NCBI GenBank assembly: GCA_947497065.1
Contig: CANMEQ010000004.1
Span: forward strand, 1-64,000
Direction of reading: 5' to 3'
Origin: an uncultured Paracoccaceae bacterium
Lineage (GTDB): Bacteria > Pseudomonadota > Alphaproteobacteria > Rhodobacterales > Rhodobacteraceae
DNA length: 64,000 nucleotides
Shown: one piece after another, positions 56,460-64,000 of the stretch
Position numbering within the stretch: the first letter of the stretch is position 1
Layout: every line of letters starts with the position of its first letter
Notes under the pieces: generated by a model
Seen by the model: only the letters and a program-made list of their open reading frames with translations
Databases searched by the model: none
Told to the model about the DNA's origin: nothing
Made by a program: the position numbers and the translations under genes

Positions 56460-57877
56460 GCCGTGTAGGGCCCAAACCCGAACGCGTCATAGTCTTTGAG
56501 ATACGCCGCCCTCGCACGTTTTTCGATATCGTCATCGTAGATGCTGCGCAGAAGTTCAGCATGTGGATCAGTAGCATCAGCTAGAGCGGGCATGGTCGAC
56601 TTGCCCACCTGTGCGGCCAGAACTGCCAAATCCTCTTCAAGGGTGCTTTCCCGCATGACCACATCGGGGATCGAGAATTCAGAAAACCCTTGGATCACAT
56701 GCAGCTGTGTGGCCCAAAACGGGCTAACACGAACGCCTGTTTGACCGGAGAGGTTTGCTTTCAGAAATTCCAAGAACGCCTTGAACGCCGTGCGGTGATT
56801 TTCAAGGCTGTATTCAGGGCTGGGGTACTGCGCGGGCATTGGGATTTTGTAGTTTCTACGCAATGTATCGCGCAGGTTTAAACCTTGTTCCGGTGCATTC
56901 AGAATTTGGTCAACAAAAGCGGTATGTGCACGGGCCACCGGATGGCGAACAACCGTAAACGATCGGTGCCCAGTCCTATCGCGCTTCCATTTCCGCAAAG
57001 CAGACTGTGGAACTTGGCTGAGCAATTCATCGGGGGCGACATCATCCAAACCAGCCAGCCAATTTGCGACAGCAGCCGTAGGGCCGGAGCCAATGGGCAG
57101 GAACATCAATGAGGTATGGGGCGGCAAAAGATAGCTGGGGACGGCTGGACCACGACGAGGCTCGAAATTTGGGGTTCGGCTGAGATTGAACCGATCATGA
57201 TCGGCTAGCGCGACTTCCATCTCTTCGAAGTTTGCGACCTTTTCCGAGAGAGAGCTGGGATTTTGTTTTTTAAGTTTGGTGCTTAGGGCGCTTAGCCGAC
57301 CGCTGGCCCCTAAAAACGAAGCCATTCCATTCATGACATCTGCATCATTTAGGTCTTCGTAGCCGATGTAGAATGCCGTCTGGCCTGTCGTTTGCAGCTT
57401 GTTGAGAAGACGCAACTGAAACGCCTGTACAGTGGAAACGAAAGCGTCAAATTCCTCTGGCCGGAAAGTCGCCTTTGCCTCGCGGTGTCGGCGCACGTCG
57501 GTCATACGCCATTGATCTGTCCCGACAGCGATTTTCAAGCTGACATAGCTTTCTGCAGGGTTCCGAGTGAGGATGATTTTGGCGCAACGCGGATCATCCA
57601 TCAGCGCATCGAACACCCGTGGGTCATGATCATTGAAATACCGAAAACCGTTCATTCCATCGGCGGTTTTGATTTTCTCAAGCAAGGAGAATGGGTCAGC
57701 CTCACGATCCTCGAAAGTGACGCCGAGAATATTGGAACTGTCGCGCACACCGATGAATGTGGGGTTATAGGCCTCACCGTGACAGGTCAGACCTTCGATT
57801 TGGTTGAGGTTGTCTTCGAGAAAATTCGAGCCCGTTCGCATTTCTGCAAAAACAACGAAGTAATCAAACGGGGCCAT
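56456..57877 (-). CDS. NodH-like protein with two sulfotransferase domains
   Basis: The 473-residue protein looks like two sulfotransferases in tandem. Domain 1 (about 1-240) has the PAPS 5'-phosphosulfate loop AEMRTGSNFL near residue 11 and a 3'-phosphate motif ILTRNPAESYVSLKIA near 102. Domain 2 (about 250-473) has the shorter loop FLPIGSGPTAAVANWL near 259 and TVVRHPVARAHTAFVD near 308, more like family 2 carbohydrate sulfotransferases. It would transfer sulfate from PAPS to a glycan. It overlaps the ptsN stop by 4 bp and follows the GT14 gene by 3 bp. Confidence 0.8.
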   Translation of the reverse strand: MAPFDYFVVFAEMRTGSNFLEDNLNQIEGLTCHGEAYNPTFIGVRDSSNILGVTFEDREADPFSLLEKIKTADGMNGFRYFNDHDPRVFDALMDDPRCAKIILTRNPAESYVSLKIAVGTDQWRMTDVRRHREAKATFRPEEFDAFVSTVQAFQLRLLNKLQTTGQTAFYIGYEDLNDADVMNGMASFLGASGRLSALSTKLKKQNPSSLSEKVANFEEMEVALADHDRFNLSRTPNFEPRRGPAVPSYLLPPHTSLMFLPIGSGPTAAVANWLAGLDDVAPDELLSQVPQSALRKWKRDRTGHRSFTVVRHPVARAHTAFVDQILNAPEQGLNLRDTLRRNYKIPMPAQYPSPEYSLENHRTAFKAFLEFLKANLSGQTGVRVSPFWATQLHVIQGFSEFSIPDVVMRESTLEEDLAVLAAQVGKSTMPALADATDPHAELLRSIYDDDIEKRARAAYLKDYDAFGFGPYTA

Positions 57878-57880
57878 CGG

Positions 57881-59575
57881 TTACCGTACCAAATAGGGTT
57901 TACGCCGCGTTGGACGCTGGACGACTGGGGCGGATTCATTGGGGAAATCCCCCATCAAATAAGGGTGCATGCCTTGGTTCTTCAGGTTTTGAAGGAATTG
58001 CCCAAAGCCGGTCAAATCAACCATCTTGGGGGCTTCTGTGACCCGCCGCATGTTTTTCACACCCATTTCATCTAACACTGTTTGCAAGGCTTCCATGGGG
58101 GTTTCGATGAATTCAGCCAAGCTCCAGATGCGAATGCGGGCCTTTGCATAGGGTGACCGCAAAGCGTTCAAGTGCTCACTTTCAATGCGCTGAAGATCAG
58201 CTGCATCTGCGCGGATATCAGAGAAATTCCGGTTTGATAAGAACAGCGGAATTGCCCATGCGCCCGAAATTACGCTGATTTGGGCGTTTGGATCTTTGGC
58301 CAGATCCCAGCTGATGAACTGGCTATCCGACGGACCAAATTGAAAACACTGCCGTTCCCCTCTGGTGTTCCATATGAGGTTGATCAGAAACAGCTGCGCA
58401 TGATGATCACGCATTTTGGCATTATCTGACATTGCCCCACTGAAGGTTTCTTGGCGGCCTTCAAATTCAACGCGCGTTTTGTCGTACAAATGACCATGCA
58501 CGCGTGTGCCTGTCATTCTGGCAAGCCAAGGTTCGAAGTCTTCGAAGAGCTCTGCGAACCCCTCAAACACGGAATAGGGTGACGAGGTGAAGCCATTCTC
58601 GTGCCCTTCGCGCGGGAGCCTGCTTTGCATGTACAGCCCAGCGCGCCCCCGGGTCCTGCGTTCAACTGCCTTTGAAAAAATTCGGTCGATCTTGCCGGGA
58701 TTGGGCTCCGCGCCTTTCATCGGATTTTCTTCATTGAGAAAATTATCATACAGTCGGTCGGCGTTTGGCCAGATCTTGCGGGCGACAAAGCAATCCGAGC
58801 GGCGCAGCAGTTGCAGGTGATCATCGTAGAAGATGTGCGGTTTACCCTGGTAGTCGAACTTTGACAGGGTCAGCGACCGGCTTTCAATGTTTTGCGAATA
58901 CAACCGCACGAGAGTTTGGAAATAGCTTTCATCCGGAATCCAGACACGCTTGAAATAGCGATCATACACGCCGCGATCTGGGTCTTCCAAAATCGCAGAT
59001 AAGGTTTGCCGTGTCAGGCACCACCACTGAGACCCCATGTGAGGCACGATCCCATCGGGCATACGGCGGAATATTTTTAGCCGCCGTTGAAAATCAACAT
59101 AACGATCGAAGAGAAACCGGTTCTTGCGCCATGAAAATGGGAACCGGAGTGTAAAACGTTCGAAGTCGAGGCCGCCTTGGGTCCAAGGGACATCAGCGGT
59201 GGTTGCACTTTCGATAAAGTCTGTGCGCGGGCGGTTTTCTAAATATGTTTTGAGATCCTTTACCGGGCGCAATGGCAAACACGAGCCCGACGCCAGATAC
59301 ACATGACGCACATCTGGAAACTTTTCCAAAAGCAAAGAGGAGGCCGATTGGGAAGCCGCAACAAGACCCCACATGCCCCATTCACAACGATGCCGTTTGG
59401 AAAACAGCACATCTGGCACGCCTGATAGTTTTTTGACAAATTCATCGTAGGCTTCTTTGCCTACATTCTTATCCACATGGATCACGACAGGGCAGCCGCC
59501 TGCGGCCCAATGCCGGACAACCTGTTCAGCGCGATGAAACGCGTTGTGGACCAGCATGACGACACCGACGCTCAT
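57881..59575 (-). CDS. GT14-type (core-2/I-branching-like) glycosyltransferase with long C-terminal extension
   Basis: The 564-residue protein has an N-terminal (about 1-290) core-2/I-branching-type glycosyltransferase domain: MLVHNAFHRAEQVVRHWAAG, HVYLASGSCLPLRPVKDL and SQWWCLTRQTLSAIL. The C-terminal 270 residues form a DUF5928-like extension of unknown role. It begins at an ATG overlapping the stop of the upstream glycosyltransferase gene (ATGA), and the sulfotransferase follows by 3 bp, so the three form one operon. Acceptor and donor are unknown. Confidence 0.83.
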   Translation of the reverse strand: MSVGVVMLVHNAFHRAEQVVRHWAAGGCPVVIHVDKNVGKEAYDEFVKKLSGVPDVLFSKRHRCEWGMWGLVAASQSASSLLLEKFPDVRHVYLASGSCLPLRPVKDLKTYLENRPRTDFIESATTADVPWTQGGLDFERFTLRFPFSWRKNRFLFDRYVDFQRRLKIFRRMPDGIVPHMGSQWWCLTRQTLSAILEDPDRGVYDRYFKRVWIPDESYFQTLVRLYSQNIESRSLTLSKFDYQGKPHIFYDDHLQLLRRSDCFVARKIWPNADRLYDNFLNEENPMKGAEPNPGKIDRIFSKAVERRTRGRAGLYMQSRLPREGHENGFTSSPYSVFEGFAELFEDFEPWLARMTGTRVHGHLYDKTRVEFEGRQETFSGAMSDNAKMRDHHAQLFLINLIWNTRGERQCFQFGPSDSQFISWDLAKDPNAQISVISGAWAIPLFLSNRNFSDIRADAADLQRIESEHLNALRSPYAKARIRIWSLAEFIETPMEALQTVLDEMGVKNMRRVTEAPKMVDLTGFGQFLQNLKNQGMHPYLMGDFPNESAPVVQRPTRRKPYLVR

Positions 59576-60582
59576 GCCCAATTGCCTTTCGACATGAGAC
59601 CCAGGATTTCTAGCTGGCGCCAGTTAATATATTTTTCCGACCACTTGCACCAAAGATCTGGATGCGTGGCTATGCCATCGGCGTAGGCTATATATTCTTT
59701 GGAATTCGCGTAGTGTTCGTTGCGTTCGAGTTCTTCTTTGGCTTTGTCGGCGAAGGTGTCGATAAACTTCGCATGCAGTAGAACGCCGGATGCTTTTTCG
59801 CCGCCCCATTCATCGTAAACGAGGTTCAGGCCGCGGGGCAGAACCATATGCGTTGAGCTGACATACGCGTACTCGTTGCGCCATTTAATCAAGGGTGTTT
59901 TGTTCAACGCGGGCGCGCGCCAAGGTTCATCTTTGAAGAACATCCGCGCACGCGGGCCGCCCTGAATCCACAAATTGTAATACAGATGGTTTTTAGAAAT
60001 CGTGTAATTTCCGCTGTCAAACCATGATGCAATGTCGATCGGGTTTTGACCGCGTTTGTAAGGCACCGCATCCATCGGGCCTTTTGGGTACATGTCGAGC
60101 AACATCGCGCCAAAGCTGCGAATATCGGACGCGTCTAACCAGTCTGTCAGGGCGCGGATGGGCCGCGTATCGCAGAAGGGGTAAACAAAGAATTCATCTG
60201 GGTCGACGACGAGCGTCCAATGCCCGTCAGCGTATTTGCGTTGCAGGTGGTTTAACCAATCGACACCAAAACGGGACTTTCGATAGCTGCCGCGCGCGCG
60301 CCAAATCGAAACGTCATCTTGGCTTGCCGCATACTCGCCGCCGCCATCCGTGCTTTCATTGTCGACCATAATGAAGTGATCAACACCTAAGTCCCGGTAG
60401 TACTTAAAGAAGTACGGTAGACGAACGTCTTCGTTGCGAAATGTGGAGAACAGCAGAATGTCGTTCGGTTTGATCTGCTTGGTCCGGTCTTTCAATACCT
60501 TCAATTCACGACTCTTGCGCCGCGCACGAAGGTGCCAGCGCTTTCGCTGAAGGCGAAGTCGATATGAAGTTAAGGCGCCCAA
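59572..60582 (-). CDS. Family 2-like glycosyltransferase (paralogue 1)
   Basis: The 336-residue protein has a GT-A-type core: DILLFSTFRNEDVRLPYFFK, FIMVDNESTDGGGEY and a DxD-like motif in LVVDPDEFFVYPF, with GAMLLDMYPKGPMDAV downstream. This is the Glyco_tranf_2_4/GT92-like type. The start is a TTG at 60582 after GGAAGGACC; no ATG is in frame upstream. It is about 45-50 % identical by eye to the paralogue at 60729. Confidence 0.82.
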   Translation of the reverse strand: MGALTSYRLRLQRKRWHLRARRKSRELKVLKDRTKQIKPNDILLFSTFRNEDVRLPYFFKYYRDLGVDHFIMVDNESTDGGGEYAASQDDVSIWRARGSYRKSRFGVDWLNHLQRKYADGHWTLVVDPDEFFVYPFCDTRPIRALTDWLDASDIRSFGAMLLDMYPKGPMDAVPYKRGQNPIDIASWFDSGNYTISKNHLYYNLWIQGGPRARMFFKDEPWRAPALNKTPLIKWRNEYAYVSSTHMVLPRGLNLVYDEWGGEKASGVLLHAKFIDTFADKAKEELERNEHYANSKEYIAYADGIATHPDLWCKWSEKYINWRQLEILGLMSKGNWA

Positions 60583-60728
60583 CGTGGTCCTTCCGGTTTC
60601 ATCATTCTGTGAAGTCCTGATGTACTAGAGGGAACATATTAACACCCAATTGATACCTACACACATCACATTGTTTCCATTCATTAAACAACACATAGGA
60701 TTAGGCAAGTATCTGTGCGCGGGTTTTC

Positions 60729-61781
60729 TTATTCCCATTTCCCCTGTGACATTAAGCCAAGATCCAACAACTGCTTTGGACCAGCGTATTTCACCGAAGA
60801 TTCTGACCACAGATCCGGATCATCGATAAGCGCATTGTAGTAAGTGGCGTAGAGATTGCTGTTCTCGAAATGTTGGGCGCGCGACAACTCTTCTTTCGAT
60901 TTGTCGCGAATGTTGGGCAGGAATTTCGTATGCAGTAAGACGCCGCTCACCCGATCACCTGATCCCAGTTCAAATACGTCATTCAATCTACGTGGCAATA
61001 TCTGGTGTGTTGATGTGACATAGGCATACCCACGCTGCCATTTCACCAAGGGAGTTTTGTTCAACGTAGGAGAGCGTTCCGGTTGCGCCCCGAAAAACAG
61101 CCGATCACGGACACCGCCCTGAATCCAAAGGTTGCCAAAAACCGGATGCAGTTTGGCGCGGTAATTGTCGGCATCGAACCATTCAAGAACCCCTATGGGG
61201 TCCTCGCTAGCGGAATAGTCCACCTGAGAAATTGGACCTTTCGGGTACATGTCCAGCATCAATGCACCAAATGCAGTGCGCCCTTCGGCATCGAGATGAC
61301 TTGTGAGATCGGTGAGAGAACGCGTCAGGCACGCTGGGTACACCAAAAGCTCATCTGCATCGACCGTCAAACACCATCGGTTATGGCCATATTTGTGCTG
61401 GAGGCAGGTTAGCCAATCCACGCCAAAACGCGAGGCTTTGTAGCTGTTTGGTGTAGACCAAACAGTGACATCAGGCTGCTGCGCTAGAAACGCAGGAGTT
61501 CCATCATCGCTGTTGTTATCAACAATCAAAAAATGGCTCGCGCCGAGCGAACGGTAGTGGGCCAGCCAATGCTCAATGCGCAGCATTTCGTTGCGCATGG
61601 TCGAAAAAACGAGAACCCCTTTGTCAGGGACCGCCGGCCCGGACACGCGCGTAATTTCAGCCCGCCGCTTCCATGCGCGATACAGAAGTCTTCGCCGTTT
61701 CCACCGCATACGGTAGGCGAAAACGGCGTCGTTTCGCGGCTGTGTGTTCCCCTGATTTTTTTGCACATCGAATGGGAACAT
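60729..61781 (-). CDS. Family 2-like glycosyltransferase (paralogue 2)
   Basis: The 350-residue paralogue shares FLIVDNNSDDGTPAFLAQQP, the DxD-like VDADELLVYP, ALMLDMYPKGPISQVDYSAS and NLWIQGGVRDRLFFGAQPE with the gene at 59572. The pair arose by duplication and has diverged mainly at the N-terminus and in the acceptor region. ATG at 61781 preferred over a GTG one codon upstream. A gap of 146 bp separates the two, probably with its own promoter for the downstream operon. Confidence 0.82.
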   Translation of the reverse strand: MFPFDVQKNQGNTQPRNDAVFAYRMRWKRRRLLYRAWKRRAEITRVSGPAVPDKGVLVFSTMRNEMLRIEHWLAHYRSLGASHFLIVDNNSDDGTPAFLAQQPDVTVWSTPNSYKASRFGVDWLTCLQHKYGHNRWCLTVDADELLVYPACLTRSLTDLTSHLDAEGRTAFGALMLDMYPKGPISQVDYSASEDPIGVLEWFDADNYRAKLHPVFGNLWIQGGVRDRLFFGAQPERSPTLNKTPLVKWQRGYAYVTSTHQILPRRLNDVFELGSGDRVSGVLLHTKFLPNIRDKSKEELSRAQHFENSNLYATYYNALIDDPDLWSESSVKYAGPKQLLDLGLMSQGKWE

Positions 61782-61806
61782 CACAGACCTTAAGGCATGA
61801 GCCTTG

Positions 61807-62703
61807 TTACTGAGCAGCCTGCTGTTGCAGCGCCATCATTTCACGTAGGTATGTGTCAAACTCGCCTCGAAGTTCAGGACGTGCCAAACCGAATGCGACC
61901 GTTGCCTGAAGGAACCCAGCTTTCGATCCACAATCAAACCGCTGACCGCTAAAACGGTACCCGAAAACGTCACGGCCTTCGCGCATCTCAGCATCAATCG
62001 CATCGGTGAGCTGGATTTCACCACCCGATCCGGTTTTGATTTTGTTCAGGTTCTGCATGACTTTGGGGGTGAGAATATAGCGGCCGATGACGGCCAGATT
62101 GGAGGGAGCCTCCTCTGGTGCTGGCTTCTCGACGAGACCTTTTACTGAGACAACTGAACCTTTGTCTTCTTTCACGTCAATGACACCATAGGCAGACGCC
62201 TTTTCTGGCGGAACTTCCATGGCGGCGACCATACAGCCCCCGGTTTCAGCGTGGGCTTCGACCATTTGCGCCAGACAGGACTTCTCTGCAGCGATCACGT
62301 CGTCAGGCAAGATCACAGCGAAGGGCTCGTTGTGAATCAGCCGGCGCGCGCACCAAACGGCGTGCCCCAAACCGAGCGCTTTGTGCTGGCGGAGATATGC
62401 GATTGTACCGCTATCCATGTTTGTCGCCTTTAGCGTCTCAAGTAGCTCAGTTTTGCCTTTTTTGCGAAGGGTACTCTCAAGCTCAGGGGCGTTGTCAAAA
62501 TAGTCCTCGAGCGCGGATTTTCCGCGAGACGTTACAAAAATGAACTCTTTTATCCCCGCATCGCGCGCTTCATCGATTGCATACTGGATTAAAGGGCGGT
62601 CAACCAAAGTCATAATTTCTTTTGGTACAGATTTCGTAGCGGGCAGGAAGCGAGTCCCCAAACCAGCAACTGGAAAAATAGCCTTCGTTACGCGGTTTTT
62701 CAT
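61807..62703 (-). CDS. galU: UTP-glucose-1-phosphate uridylyltransferase
   Basis: The 298-residue enzyme makes UDP-glucose, a donor for surface polysaccharides. The nucleotidyltransferase signature is AIFPVAGLGTRFLPATKSVP and the substrate region GLGHAVWCARRLIHNEPFAV is intact. It lies upstream of the glycosyltransferase pair on the same strand, 25 bp from paralogue 2, so it may be co-transcribed. Confidence 0.95.
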   Translation of the reverse strand: MKNRVTKAIFPVAGLGTRFLPATKSVPKEIMTLVDRPLIQYAIDEARDAGIKEFIFVTSRGKSALEDYFDNAPELESTLRKKGKTELLETLKATNMDSGTIAYLRQHKALGLGHAVWCARRLIHNEPFAVILPDDVIAAEKSCLAQMVEAHAETGGCMVAAMEVPPEKASAYGVIDVKEDKGSVVSVKGLVEKPAPEEAPSNLAVIGRYILTPKVMQNLNKIKTGSGGEIQLTDAIDAEMREGRDVFGYRFSGQRFDCGSKAGFLQATVAFGLARPELRGEFDTYLREMMALQQQAAQ

Positions 62704-62875
62704 GATTTTCCTTATGGGTCTTTAAAATACAATAGAAGAAGTTGAGCTCAAATTACTAGGAGCGGAATACAAATGCTACCTGACAACAGTCGAAGACCAA
62801 ACAAAACAAAGGAGTATGATCTCATTACATCAGCACCTCCAACTGTCACCTAATCCTGCATTGCCAGTCTACTAT

Positions 62876-62905
62876 GCACGGCCGGGCATTATCGCCCGAC
62901 CGTGC
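62876..62905. terminator. Strong GC-rich hairpin after cysQ, no T-tract
   Basis: A 12-bp stem (one G-U pair) with a 6-nt loop at 62876-62905, just beyond the cysQ stop (62911). On neither strand does a T-run follow. It could be a Rho-assisted terminator or mRNA 3' end stabiliser. Confidence 0.55.
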
Positions 62906-62910
62906 CGACA

Positions 62911-63708
62911 CTACGGAAGCTTCAGGTCAATGCCAGGTGCATATGCAATGAAGAACGAGTTTGCGAAGTCCTCCTTGCCATATGCAAGCGGCATGTGGTC
63001 ATCAAACCGAACCACATGGCCACCAGCGCCTGTCAAGACCGCGTGCCCAGCGGCAGTGTCCCACTCCATTGTTCGGCCAACGCGCGGATAAAGGTCTGCT
63101 TCGCCGGTTGCGACCAAACAAAACTTCAATGAAGAGCCTGCGCTCTTCATGTCGTTGACCGCGTATTTGTTGATGTAGTCATCTGTTGCTTGGTCACGGT
63201 GAGATTTGGACGCGACGACCATCAATCCGGTGTTGTCTGGTGTGCTCACTGAAATGGGGACGGTGGTCCCAATCGTGTTTTTGTCCAACGCGCCGACTTC
63301 TTCAATGGAAACACCTGCAGCATTGGTATAAAACAGTCGCCCCTTGGCGGGTGCATAGACGACGCCTCGGCGCGGAGCGCCATCTTCGACGTAAGCGATA
63401 TTCACTGTAAAATCGCCACGACGGTGGATGAACTCTTTCGTGCCATCAAGCGGATCGACGATAAGAAATGTGTGAGCCTTTAGAGCATGACTGTCAGCTT
63501 GTTCTTCTGTGATCAACGTCACATCCGGGAATGCTGCGCGCAAGCCCGCTGAAATATGGGCGTCTGCGGCTTCGTCAGCGGCCGTTACCGGGCTATCGTC
63601 GCTTTTGGATTTAACCTCGAAATCATCCGCATTGTAGATTTCCATAATGATGTCGCCTGCCTCAAGTGCCAAGCGGCGCATCACTTCGGTGAGTTTATCA
63701 AAATCCAT
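62911..63708 (-). CDS. cysQ: 3'(2'),5'-bisphosphate nucleotidase CysQ
   Basis: The 265-residue inositol-phosphatase-fold enzyme dephosphorylates PAP (3'-phosphoadenosine 5'-phosphate), the product left when a sulfotransferase uses PAPS. Metal-site motifs are LIVDPLDGTKEFIHRR and MEWDTAAGHAVLTGAGG. I used the ATG at 63708; the frame extends six codons upstream. Its presence five genes away from a two-domain sulfotransferase supports a sulfated glycan. Confidence 0.92.
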   Translation of the reverse strand: MDFDKLTEVMRRLALEAGDIIMEIYNADDFEVKSKSDDSPVTAADEAADAHISAGLRAAFPDVTLITEEQADSHALKAHTFLIVDPLDGTKEFIHRRGDFTVNIAYVEDGAPRRGVVYAPAKGRLFYTNAAGVSIEEVGALDKNTIGTTVPISVSTPDNTGLMVVASKSHRDQATDDYINKYAVNDMKSAGSSLKFCLVATGEADLYPRVGRTMEWDTAAGHAVLTGAGGHVVRFDDHMPLAYGKEDFANSFFIAYAPGIDLKLP

Positions 63709-63859
63709 TTTATACCTTTTGTTCAAATTTTAATCACAGCTGTTTTGATTGATCCAACCGTTAACCGGCTTTATGATGTGGTCCTAATAGATCAGCAAGA
63801 ATTTCATGCAAAACTTGGCACATCATCGCTCATTACGCAAAAATTGGCAGGCATACACT

Positions 63860-64000
63860 ATGTTTGAAGCACAAAGGCCGAAGACGAGAACCCGCTCCGC
63901 GGTTGGAATGCTTGAGCTAATTTATCATTCGATTGTGCGCGATATCCGAAAAGGTCACCGCAATGCTCTCATTGGATTGCTACTCAGCCTGATGCAGACG
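63860..64000 (+). CDS. KpsM-like polysaccharide ABC exporter permease (partial)
   Basis: The first 47 codons, cut by the window edge, read MFEAQRPKTRTRSAVGMLEL followed by IYHSIVRDIRKGHRNALIGL. A charged N-terminus before a first membrane segment is typical of ABC-2 permeases of the capsule-export type (KpsM). It diverges from cysQ across 151 bp. The subfamily assignment is from the N-terminus only. Confidence 0.6.
   Translation, partial: MFEAQRPKTRTRSAVGMLELIYHSIVRDIRKGHRNALIGLLLSLMQT

Overview
The window is a gene-dense, moderately GC-rich stretch of an alphaproteobacterial chromosome, most likely from the Rhodobacterales (marine Roseobacter-type). The evidence is the dnaA-dnaN-recF-gyrB core, the mutM-ubiE-ubiB order, a CtrA-type flagellar cluster with flaF, flbT and a DUF1217 gene, the lptC-lptA-lptB-hpf-ptsN block, and a polysaccharide locus with a NodH-like sulfotransferase. 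No rRNA, tRNA, insertion sequence, prophage or CRISPR array was seen.

Layout. 1-5329 (minus): the N-terminal 1,776 residues of a giant secreted repeat protein, cut by the window edge. 5650-9408 (plus): UMF1-type transporter, murein endopeptidase MepA, a queuosine-precursor transporter, a compact non-coding or leader-peptide element, and the ribosome rescue hydrolase ArfB. 9413-16401: NAD salvage (pncB, pncA), a LysR regulator, a small lipoprotein, tRNA hydroxylase TrhO, a class V aminotransferase and a methyltransferase. 16417-25039 (minus): gyrB, a LysE exporter, recF, dnaN, dnaA, rpsT and an enoyl-CoA hydratase, with a 571 bp gene-free stretch upstream of dnaA. 25102-28360: mutM, then ubiE and ubiB.

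28363-52401: about 24 kb of flagellar genes in several divergent and convergent operons (flgD-fliK; flgJ-like, flgN-like, flagellin, flaF, flbT, DUF1217; fliI; flgBC-fliEQ-flgFGAH-fliL-like; flhA-fliR-flhB-FliJ-like; fliL-orf-motE-motA-TPR gene; fliF-fliH-fliN-fliP). Together they encode the export gate, ATPase, rod, L ring, MS ring, stator subunit MotA and filament. Hook (flgE), hook-filament junction (flgK, flgL), P ring (flgI), fliG, fliM and motB are not here and must lie elsewhere. CtrA-like TTAA-N7-TTAG boxes sit in front of flagellin and between fliL and fliF.

52500-56459 (plus): RNase D-like exonuclease, LptC/LptA/LptB of lipopolysaccharide transport, hibernation factor HPF and PtsN. 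The rpoN gene usually found inside this block in other proteobacteria is missing. 56456-64000: a surface-glycan region with a two-domain sulfotransferase, a GT14-type glycosyltransferase with a long C-terminal extension, two paralogous family 2-like glycosyltransferases, galU, cysQ and the first codons of a KpsM-like exporter permease. Sulfotransferases release PAP, which CysQ removes, so the locus reads as synthesis, sulfation and export of a surface polysaccharide. The least explained parts are the structured element at 8672-8921, the uncharacterised flagellar accessory genes, and this sulfated-glycan locus.
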